Source of the DNA: Blattamonas nauphoetae
Lineage: Eukaryota; Preaxostyla; Oxymonadida
Direction: 5' to 3'
Assembly (NCBI GenBank): GCA_033064195.1
Contig: JARBJD010000696.1
Coordinates: forward strand, 1-22,669
Length of the DNA: 22,669 bases
The notes below the pieces were generated by a model. The model was not told where the DNA came from and did no database searches. It was given only the letters and a program-made list of their open reading frames with translations. Positions 1 to 7,700 of the stretch are shown here, piece by piece. The stretch's first letter is position 1, and each line of letters opens with the position of its first letter. The translations under genes and the position numbers were made by a program.

Positions 1-570
1 GTCAATGAAATTCCATAGTTGAGTATAGTGTTGTATGCTCTGTTGAAGGCAATACTACTCTGCCTATATCTTCCACCAACAAAGAATCTTGAAAAATTGT
101 TCGAAAGATTGGTAGTTTATTCAGACATAGACACTTGTCAGACAAATCATCCAGTTCAATCACCACATTATTGATTCCAGTGAGTGTAGCAATCAGTGCA
201 CATAAATCACTTTGGTTTGTGATCAGTTTCTTCGATGGTTCAATGAGATTATTCAGTAGTTTCTTTCACAAGCAAATGCATTCTTGTAAACAAGCAACAA
301 TTGATCTTTGAATGCTGCAATGTTGGATGTACTCACGAAGTGGGATTGAACGACTTTGGATTGGTGCAGATGGGTAGATCTCAAGTGGTGGATCATACGT
401 TCCTGAACATTGTCTAGTTCGACATTCGCGCATTGTTCATTTCGATCTTCGAGTTTTGATCTTCCAGAAGTTGCTCCTTTGTTATCGATGATCACATTGT
501 TGGTGATTGACGTTGGAACTGAAGAAGAACTTGTGTGTTTCGGAAATTGACAACTTAGAATTGGCTGCAT
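1..570 (-). pseudogene. small distal Maverick gene, broken, runs off window
   Basis: I recognise no family. The start is the ATG at 570, just after the T-rich spacer. An open copy of the same gene in fragment C (12116-12517) begins with almost the same residues (MQPxLSCQF, SSSSVPTSITNNVIIDN) and shares the later stretch SNIAAFKDQLLLVYKNAFACE. The N-terminal part is Ser/Thr-rich and likely disordered; the C-terminal part looks helical. Similarity to the fragment C copy continues almost to the window edge. The gene overlaps the 3' end of the neighbouring 360-residue gene in another frame. In A it looks broken, about one break. Its place beside the ATPase and the 360-residue gene suggests a virion or morphogenesis role, which is inference only. 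Confidence 0.6.
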
Positions 571-1564
571 CACTTTCTATAAAAATAAAAAATATATATT
601 TATGTTTTGAATCACTCATATCTTTCTCCAAGTGTGCGAATCGAGTATATTCAGGCATATGTCCTGTTTGGTATCTTCCGATATCTCCCGTTCTTGTTCG
701 GTACACTGCAGTTGTCTGTTCGTTCACAAATGTTGAGATGTTTGCTGAATAACGACCAAGGAAAGTTTGCAGTTCTTCTGTTTTTGTGATGATTTCGAGA
801 AACTGTGGATGAATTTGTTCCTTAAACGCTTTTCTTGCTTTCGTTCTCTGATGATCTGGATTTGAGCTGATGAAACCTTCATCATAATCTTCAAGCCACT
901 GATCCCACATCTTTGATGCAACTTTAGACTGAATTGAATTGAAAACCATATTGTCCAACACTCCTTTCCCAGTGTCTGCAGGTTGTTCTCGACTGGCTCG
1001 ATACAGCTTCAAAACATTGGTCATGAATTCACCAACAGCTTTCTTCATTATTGCATAAGGTTGTTGTGATCGTTGTGCTTGCATTTCTTGGTAGTTGACT
1101 TCACGATAGCTTCCAGGCAAAGCGTATTCTCCAGTCTTGAGGAAGTTGTTGTGTGCAGCTTTGATTCTTCTTCCATGATCTTGACGAAATGATGAGTATG
1201 GAGTTTGTCTTCGCATATCTGGTGTTGGATTCATTGAATAGTATGTCTCGACTACAGGTCGACTGTTGTATGATGCAAGCACGAAACCATTCGCTGCAAC
1301 CAGATCTCCATTGTCTCTGTCGTATACCATCACATCAGGAACTTTTCCATGTTTCTCCATTTCCACTCTCCAGTTTTGTCCAGTCCTTTCAATGTATTCT
1401 AACGCTGATGGAACACTACTGAGTGCAGAATTGAATTTGGTGCGAATGTCATCATCAGCATAGATTCTTTTCATTGCATCCAAAGCCCCCTGATCATATC
1501 TCATTTTTGGTTTCTTCGCTGGTGCTTTTCTTCTTACTGGTACGTACTGAATCTTTTGCGACAT
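482..1564 (-). CDS. conserved Maverick protein of unknown function, possible structural protein
   Basis: A protein of 360 residues from the first ATG (1564); five in-frame codons upstream lack an ATG. The N-terminus is short and basic (VPVRRKAPAKKPK), which could bind DNA. The middle looks mixed and the C-terminal half is helix-rich (motifs FMTNVLKLYRA, FNSIQSKVASKMWDQWL). A related copy lies at 11505-12011, where the motifs NVLKLYRA and FNSIQSKV are kept. The last ~30 codons overlap the next gene and translate its T-rich spacer. It is divergent from the ATPase, sharing a 59-bp intergenic region. Its position, next to the packaging ATPase, is where other Polintons carry capsid and morphogenesis genes, but I see no jelly-roll signature. 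The function is not established. Confidence 0.7.
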   Translation of the reverse strand: MSQKIQYVPVRRKAPAKKPKMRYDQGALDAMKRIYADDDIRTKFNSALSSVPSALEYIERTGQNWRVEMEKHGKVPDVMVYDRDNGDLVAANGFVLASYNSRPVVETYYSMNPTPDMRRQTPYSSFRQDHGRRIKAAHNNFLKTGEYALPGSYREVNYQEMQAQRSQQPYAIMKKAVGEFMTNVLKLYRASREQPADTGKGVLDNMVFNSIQSKVASKMWDQWLEDYDEGFISSNPDHQRTKARKAFKEQIHPQFLEIITKTEELQTFLGRYSANISTFVNEQTTAVYRTRTGDIGRYQTGHMPEYTRFAHLEKDMSDSKHKYIFFIFIESDAANSKLSISETHKFFFSSNVNHQQCDHR

Positions 1565-1623
1565 TGTGTTTTCAGACAAAATAAAAAATCCAAAACTATA
1601 TTTTAATTAGAGAGAAATCATAA
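1565..1623. promoter_or_regulatory. 59-bp bidirectional promoter region
   Basis: This is the only spacer between the divergent ATPase (plus strand, start 1624) and the 360-residue gene (minus strand, start 1564). It is very AT-rich and contains GGATTTTTTATTTTG on the minus strand, as well as ATATTTTAATT on the plus strand before TAAATG. Both genes must be driven from here. Confidence 0.5.
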
Positions 1624-2535
1624 ATGAAAAGAACGAATTCCATTCTGAGGGCATCGCCCGTATCTTCAACAACAAAACCTTTGGTTTCGCGGAGGGTGGA
1701 ACCCTCTTCTCTTACAGCATACGTGAATGCAAAACTGAGTGAAGCATCTAGTAGGAATGTGTCTCATGAAGTTCAATCACAGATTCATCCAGACCTAAAT
1801 TTCAATCGCAACAGTGTGAATGTCCTGGTTGGAAATAGAGGAAGTGGAAAAACATTCAATGCTCTTCGAGAGGTTGCCAAGCTCCAAAATGTTCAAGTAA
1901 GAAATGAATTGTTTCATCTCTTTGTCTTCGTCACCGATAAGAACATCGATCCAACCTTCGATAAATTCAAACCAATACTGAACGTTCCGTATGTGAAAGT
2001 CAAATATGAAGATGCTCTTCCATTTCTGTTGGAACTCTCTGAATCAAAAGCAGCGTATGAAGAGATCATTGACAACCAATGGCAAGACAGAATAACTGAT
2101 GAGTGTCGAGAGGATCTCTTAGATACTCTTTACATTGATGATTTCTCAGTGAAGAATCTCCAAACAATTATTCTCCTTGATGACTGTCGCAGAATCCTAG
2201 GTGAACGAAGAACATCCAAAAATAGAATGACAATGATGGACTTGTTACTGGAGAATCGACAACCGAAATTCACATTCTTTCTGACAATGCATGAGCTCTT
2301 CAGTTTGTCAGCAGACATGAAGTCAAACATTGATTCAATGTGGATCTTTGGAGGATTCAACAAAGAACGAATCAGTCGAGTCTATCCTCAGTTGAACTCA
2401 CCAATTGACATTCGACAATTCTGGAATGTGTATCAACGAAAACAAAAATGTGAAGCAGTCATTCTTCGATACAACACTGATGGAGTTGCTCTGACAGAGA
2501 TCAACAAAGAAGGTTTAAACCGAACTGTCCGTTAA
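1624..2535 (+). CDS. Maverick packaging-type ATPase (FtsK/HerA-like, A32-type)
   Basis: A 303-residue P-loop ATPase. Walker A is GNRGSGKT at residues 70-77, Walker B is TIILLDDC at 181-188, and a sensor-like FFLTMHE follows at 218-224, which is the order seen in A32/HerA-type genome packaging ATPases. In Polintons and related viruses this enzyme is thought to drive DNA into the capsid. The first ~60 residues are Ser/Arg-rich and likely flexible. It is the only gene of element A on the plus strand. Its start has a TAAATG context, and its 3' end overlaps the convergent coiled-coil gene by 21 bp. Within its N-terminal codons lies a double hairpin (1675-1706) described separately. The family call is firm; the packaging role is by analogy. 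Confidence 0.88.
   Translation: MKRTNSILRASPVSSTTKPLVSRRVEPSSLTAYVNAKLSEASSRNVSHEVQSQIHPDLNFNRNSVNVLVGNRGSGKTFNALREVAKLQNVQVRNELFHLFVFVTDKNIDPTFDKFKPILNVPYVKVKYEDALPFLLELSESKAAYEEIIDNQWQDRITDECREDLLDTLYIDDFSVKNLQTIILLDDCRRILGERRTSKNRMTMMDLLLENRQPKFTFFLTMHELFSLSADMKSNIDSMWIFGGFNKERISRVYPQLNSPIDIRQFWNVYQRKQKCEAVILRYNTDGVALTEINKEGLNRTVR
1675..1706 (+). repeat. double hairpin inside ATPase N-terminal codons
   Basis: Two perfect small inverted repeats sit side by side. AAACC-TTT-GGTTT is at 1675-1687, and GAGGGT-GGA-ACCCTC at 1692-1706, with linker CGCG. Each has a 3-nt loop. The layout is that of the 36-bp inserts in element B's polymerase. It lies in frame within the poorly conserved N-terminal tail of the ATPase. 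No second ATPase copy is in the window, so I cannot see an empty site. Confidence 0.6.
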
Positions 2536-2865
2536 GTCTTGAATAAGGTTACCAATAGTCTCGTCAAGACTTCGAATCCTCATGCTGAGAGTATCTGTCA
2601 GTGTTCGAATTGATTCTTCGATGTCTGAAAGTCTTTGATCAATCGAGGATTCACCGTTGTTCTCATTGCTTGCTTTTCTCAGTGCTATCTCACCTCTTAT
2701 TTTTGTGATTCTGTATCCATCAATTCTGATTAACCTGTTCAGTTTCTGAGTTGTGTATGTATTCAGTTCTTCTCTATTCTTTTCCAAATGTCTCTGAAAG
2801 TCATAGATGTTTTCAAAACATTTCTGTTCAGGATCAAACGGTTCTAAAATTTTCAGTGATGACAT
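2515..2865 (-). CDS. small coiled-coil Maverick protein
   Basis: A protein of 116 residues of unknown family. It starts at the ATG at 2865 (MSSLKILEPFDPEQK); element B carries the same gene from 22601 with MTSLKILEPFDPEQK, which confirms the start. Residues ~76-112 show regular hydrophobic spacing (IDQRLSDIEESIRTLTDTL and onward), consistent with a coiled coil and hence oligomerisation. The central part (~40-65) is basic. It is convergent with the ATPase, with 21-bp overlapping 3' ends, and lies just downstream of the integrase. Conservation between A and B shows that it is a real gene. The role is unknown; a virion or scaffold part is one possibility. Confidence 0.75.
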   Translation of the reverse strand: MSSLKILEPFDPEQKCFENIYDFQRHLEKNREELNTYTTQKLNRLIRIDGYRITKIRGEIALRKASNENNGESSIDQRLSDIEESIRTLTDTLSMRIRSLDETIGNLIQDLTDSSV

Positions 2866-2892
2866 TTCAATTGAATAAAAATATTCGAAACA
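2866..2892 (-). promoter_or_regulatory. T-rich start signal of coiled-coil gene
   Basis: Read on the minus strand, the 27 bases before the ATG contain GTTTCGAATATTTTTATTCA. The element B copy of the gene has GTTTCAGATATTTTTATTTCA at the same place, so the box is conserved while the spacer around it is not. Confidence 0.5.
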
Positions 2893-2900
2893 GGTTTGAT

Positions 2901-4190
2901 TTAAACTAAATTGAACTCTTTAATGAACTCAGGAGTTAAATTGTCAATTGAGTCTGCATGGAACTTGGTGTGTTGGATTGGAACGTACACTATTTTTGGG
3001 AGACATGTGAGTCCATTCAGAAGTTTTGCCACCACATTTCCGTGTTTGTATTCAATGAACTGACCTACAAATTGAAACTGTCTTCGCTTCTTCTGAAACT
3101 TAGCAACAGTCTTGTCCAAATCAAGGTGAATCAACAGAATGTTTCCTGGTTTGTATCGCCAAAGCAGTTGTGTTGTCTGTTGTCGTTGAATGTTCTTTAA
3201 TTGCTCTTCACAACTGGAGATGTACAGAGCTTCGATTTCACGATTGTTTTGTGCCTGCTGTGGAGTGAATTTGTTCCAGTATGCTCGATGTGGAGTCATG
3301 TTGTAGTATTCCACCATCTGATTCATCATTGAATGATTTGCCATCTGTGTTGCATTGTCTTGGAATCCATCTCTGATTGTTCTGAACACTCGATCAACAA
3401 TTCGATTGTGATTTGTGAATGATGAACTTGTGAAATATGTGCTGACTTTCTGTTGCTTGAAATACGTTTGTGCTTCTCCACTTGTCAATGCTGCTTCACC
3501 ATCACCTCGAATGTTATTCACCTGAACGTCACGATGATGAATCAGGTCATTGATTGCTGTCTTGACTTTGCTCCATGATTTATCCAGGACAGGAATCACA
3601 ACCAAATATTTCGTGTTGACGTTAATGGCAAAGAGGTAGATCTGAAGAACTGTTTTCGACGTTGGTGATTGGATAAAGACAAGATCAATTTCCCAGGATC
3701 CAAACTTGGGAGAGAAGTACGGTCTGTCACATTTCTGTGGAACCTTTTTGTCTGATGTCTTTTCTGAATCTCCAGTGATGTCTTTGGACATGAATTGCAT
3801 TTTTGATCGAAACGGATACTGGATTTTCTCTGTTGTTCTCGGAATTGTTGGTGGATGAATAATCATTGCATCGCCTCCTTTTTCCCTCTGGATTTTCCTC
3901 GGATGTGCAGAATCCCATCTGTGAGTATATTCATCGTACCAGTCCTGAAATGATCGTCCACCAAATGGGATTTGTTTTGTGTGAGTCAGAATGAAGTCAA
4001 GATCATCGTTCGAAATAGTTCTGTTAATTGAGGCTCGAACAAATGTGTTTCTGTTATTTTTATTTGACTCCAGAATGTGTGAGGTAATGAAGTGTTCCAT
4101 TTGCTTTTGATTATTCAAAATTGAGTTCTCAGCACTGATTTGTTCTTCTTCTGAATCGTTTCTTTGTTGATGGTCAAACATTCCTTTCAT
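2901..4190 (-). CDS. Maverick retroviral-type integrase (c-int)
   Basis: A 429-residue DDE-type integrase that would cut and join the element's ends into target DNA. The catalytic core starts at SWEIDLVF (D169). A second acidic site is IRGD (D230), and a third, with exactly 35 residues between, is in NRIVDR (D266), an acidic triad spaced as in retroviral integrases. The region after the core has RYKPGNILLIHLDLDK and later residues to ~429 that fit an SH3-like DNA-binding C-terminal domain. No clear HHCC zinc finger or chromodomain is visible. The start at 4190 matches the start of the B copy (MKGxFDHQQRND). It lies 6 bp after the stop of the small upstream gene with no T-rich box of its own. 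Confidence 0.9.
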   Translation of the reverse strand: MKGMFDHQQRNDSEEEQISAENSILNNQKQMEHFITSHILESNKNNRNTFVRASINRTISNDDLDFILTHTKQIPFGGRSFQDWYDEYTHRWDSAHPRKIQREKGGDAMIIHPPTIPRTTEKIQYPFRSKMQFMSKDITGDSEKTSDKKVPQKCDRPYFSPKFGSWEIDLVFIQSPTSKTVLQIYLFAINVNTKYLVVIPVLDKSWSKVKTAINDLIHHRDVQVNNIRGDGEAALTSGEAQTYFKQQKVSTYFTSSSFTNHNRIVDRVFRTIRDGFQDNATQMANHSMMNQMVEYYNMTPHRAYWNKFTPQQAQNNREIEALYISSCEEQLKNIQRQQTTQLLWRYKPGNILLIHLDLDKTVAKFQKKRRQFQFVGQFIEYKHGNVVAKLLNGLTCLPKIVYVPIQHTKFHADSIDNLTPEFIKEFNLV

Positions 4191-4196
4191 TTGTTC

Positions 4197-4448
4197 CTAC
4201 TTTTGCAGAACTTGTTGTGTTGTTGGTATGTACTCTTCGAACCTTCTCTCCTTCATTGGATATTCATATTCTGAACCAATCGATTTCAAATTTCTCTTCT
4301 GTCCAGGAAAGACTGGAGATAGTGGTGGTTGAATCTCTATTCTTGTTGGGATTTGCGTTGCCTCTGCAGGACTCCGAACCATTGGTGGGGAAGTCACATC
4401 GCGATGGTATTGTTGATACGCTTTGTATGCTTGTTCACAGTGTTTCAT
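4197..4448 (-). CDS. small Pro-rich Maverick protein upstream of integrase
   Basis: An 83-residue protein of unknown family. It is basic and Pro/Arg-rich, with the conserved block EYEYPMKERRFEE, which recurs in the element B copy (20901-21266), and LKRNLK/QKRNLK before it. It ends 6 bp before the integrase start. The spacing suggests that it is expressed together with the integrase. Codons near 4357-4394 include sequence akin to the 36-bp double-hairpin inserts of element B. It may be a DNA-binding partner or regulator of integrase, but nothing in the sequence proves this. Confidence 0.6.
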   Translation of the reverse strand: MKHCEQAYKAYQQYHRDVTSPPMVRSPAEATQIPTRIEIQPPLSPVFPGQKRNLKSIGSEYEYPMKERRFEEYIPTTQQVLQK

Positions 4449-4715
4449 GCCAATTTTTGATCCTAAGAATCCTTTAACAAACTGTTGTACGACTTTTTTA
4501 CCGTCGTATAGGGATAAATTTGGAGAGAGACCTCCATTGAACCAATCCTCGAATTATGTTTCATCATTCCCAATGTATTCACCCCGTCTATCAGAGACAT
4601 GATAGCTTGGTAACCTTTGTGTTGAACTTTGCCAGATTTCGGCAATAAAGTTCTTGGAATACTGTGTACATCGAAGGAGTCGATTCACAACTGTATTGAT
4701 TTCTTGTAGATCCAT
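4449..4715 (-). pseudogene. broken copy of the 108-residue Maverick gene
   Basis: The stretch between PolB and the small Pro-rich gene matches the start of the open 108-residue gene of element B (20614-20940). After the ATG at 4715 the first residues resemble MNTRQINTLVKRLLNCTQ, and the same T-rich box precedes it. The gene is of unknown function and looks broken in A. An apparent 60-residue frame at 4463-4645 is not convincing as a separate gene. Confidence 0.5.
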
Positions 4716-4738
4716 TTCTACAAAAATAAAGTTTGTGT
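4716..4738 (-). promoter_or_regulatory. T-rich box before the 108-residue gene
   Basis: On the minus strand AACACAAACTTTATTTTTG precedes the start. Element B has the identical run before its own copy at 20614. It sits directly after the polymerase stop, so the polymerase 3' end and this promoter share the same ~25 bp. Confidence 0.5.
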
Positions 4739-7700
4739 TTATTCAATTATATAATCAGTTGCTTTCAGTCCATGAATGAATGGAGGACAGGACTCATTTT
4801 CAAGTACGATTGCCTTCAGATGAATTCCACTGAGACTGAGTTTCTGTTGTTGTATTTTCGCAATCTCAAATCCATTGGTGTCATCGTCAGAATGAACTCT
4901 TCTCGTTTGGAAGTTCAATGTTGTTGTCACAGTCTTTTCTCCATTGAGACACTTCACATAGTCGTTGCTTGTTATTGTTGTTTTCTTCAGAGACACTCCT
5001 TTGATTTTGCATTTCTCATCGAGCGAGTAACACTTGGGTGCAAGACAGATCATCTGTTCACCTTCCTTCTCAATTGCTAATCCCAACAACTTCTTCTCAT
5101 CATCGACACCTTTTTCAGGATTGGGAAACCATTCATATTTGTGAGCATCATAGAATTCCTTGTCAGCAATCACGTGTTCAAATTGTTGATGAATACCAGC
5201 ATTTGGATCACCACAAATTGCCCAATATGCAGAGTCAGTGTCTCCCTCACAGAAGTGAATCTTGTTCATGTCTAGGCATTTGTACATGAAATTGTAGATG
5301 AAATTCAGATACCAGAACTTGGCATTGTCGAGTGTGAACACTGCTTCTTGCAGACAAGTTTTACACGATGCTTTCTCTCTGTCTTCAATCACGATGTAGT
5401 TGTCATCATTGATCTCTCTTGTCGCCACAAATCCTTTCATCATTTGTTTCAAGTATGTTCTCTTCTCATTGCAGATTGTGATTGAGTTGTACTTCTCAGT
5501 GTTCATTCCATCATATCCGTAACTTCCATTCAAGTTGGTCTTACAGAATTGTTCCTTTCCCTTGTTTCCAACCTTCATTGCTTCTATTCGATCATTCATA
5601 AATGAGGTCACAAATGGTTCAAATCCAGCGTGTCTCGAGAATACCATCACAGTCTTAATATCGTCTACAATGAAGTGGCAATAATCGATGAGGAACCAGA
5701 GATAGTATGTCGAAAAGAACATGTACTGATTGTGTGTGCTCAAGAGTTGGGTCAGCTTCCGTTGTTTGTCATCAGTCTTCAATCCATGCTTCTTCATCAA
5801 CGAATAGGTCTTCTCTCCAATGTTTTCTTCTGTCGTATTGACCACAATGTTTCTGAAGATTGGTGGGAAGTTAATGAACTCATTTATGTACTTTTCATCG
5901 ATATGTCCCTTCAATTCAGCAACAAACAGTGTCTTCTGGTTCTTGTCCTCTACGATCTCCCGACATTCTTTGTCTCCTGTGGCTGTGTACAAACATCTTC
6001 CTGGCATGTACATTCTATGTTTCGTGTATGGATTGTTCTTGTTCTTGATTGATGAGAAAGCACTTGGATAAAGTGAATTGAAGTCAACGCCGCAGACATG
6101 AGTCATTTTATGTTCTGTATCAGTGGAAATAACCTTACCGTTTTCGAACTTGAAGTGATTGATTGGTGTCACGTTTTTGATGTTCTGTCTATGTTGAACA
6201 TTAGATAATCCACCTGTCACTGCTGCCCTCAGCTTGTGATAGGTCTGCGCATGTGTCAGAGTCATTGGAAATGATTTCCAGATGCAATACTTCTTCAATT
6301 GAATTCTCAATCTTGTGAGATATTCATCATGGTCTGACTTGTAGGTGTTGCAGTAATCACAACAGATCTTCACGTTCTCTTTAGAATGTCCTTTCGAATT
6401 GTCGATTCTGTCCAATGTTGGTTTGACTGCTTGTGTGAAGTGACATTTGCAGATGTAGCAAACTCTCTTGCACTTTTGTTCAAACCAGTCGTAGTCTGCT
6501 TCAGTGACATTGTTGTCAGTATTGCGATGAGCTTTCTGGTCTTGATACCTGTATCCTTCAACTTTGTACTTCCAGTATTGTTTGGTGATTTTGATTGGTC
6601 CAGATTCGTCACATTCGTTGTAGTCAGCATCAATATCAAAATCCTTGTAGGCACATGCATACTTGATTGCAGAAGCATTTGCTGATAATGAGAGATTGTG
6701 TAACATATCCACTTTGTATTGGAAGTTCAGATCAATGAGATTATCAAGTGGTGCAATCATGCATTCGACGTCTCTGATGTTGTAGAATCTCAGATATTCC
6801 CATCTGTTCTTGAATCCTTGCTTGTTCCAATCGTCAAGGTACAATTGGTAGTCAGTGTCGGACATTTCACTGTTGTTCAGACTGGAGTAGAATTCATATT
6901 TGGAGAATGGTTCTTGTTTGCTCAGTACTGTGTCGTAGTCTGATGAATCAAATGATTCGTAAGCAAATAATGATTTCTGAAGTGTTGTCTTTCCTCCGAA
7001 GGCTTTGACTGCATTATCCAAGGTCATTGGTCCTGTGTATGACATCATGTCGATGAATCGAAGCACCTGTTGTGTTTTCTCGTGTCTAATCAATACTTGT
7101 TTATACTTTGTTGTTGATCCAAGGAAGCTCACAACTTTCCAATCCTTGTCGACGAGATCTCGGAAGATGAGATTGATGTCAAATCTGGAGCTGTTGAACC
7201 CAATCACACTGACTTCATTTTGTGAGGGTATTTCCGGGTCTTCGTAGTAGTTGTCATCTCGTACTGTCTCAGCATATCTGAAGAGTTCTCTGATCCATTG
7301 CTTCACAAAGTCCTTTCCATCTCGAAGATCAAAGTAGATTGACTTCACACCTGATTTTGTTTTGATTGCAGATGCAACGGAGAGAGGCTTCAAGTGTGAG
7401 ATCAGTTGTGTGTTGTCATCAGAGAATAAATTGTCAAGAATGAGATCTTCCATTGTTTCAAAGTCATAAGTGATGTAGTATTGTGTTGGTTTGAATTCGT
7501 TTTGTCTCTTGCGTGCCATCAGAAATTCATTTGTTCTGTTGTTGAGGATATGTGGAACATATGGTCTTGGTGTTTTATCAAGTGAGATCTTCTTCACATG
7601 TTTTCCATCCAGTTCTTTACACTCAGCAAGATGCTTCTCGTAATATCTCTTGAAGTTCGTATCCTTGACTTGGAATCCTCTTGATTGACGGTAGGGACAG

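Noticed and set aside
4463-4645. 60-residue minus-strand frame as an independent gene
   Set aside because: It lies inside the remnant of the 108-residue gene and has no match in element B.
5630-6052. Plus-strand frames opposite polymerase A (140, 99 and 83 residues)
   Set aside because: They mirror the well-supported polymerase on the other strand. Similar mirror frames appear in B only where the DNA is identical.
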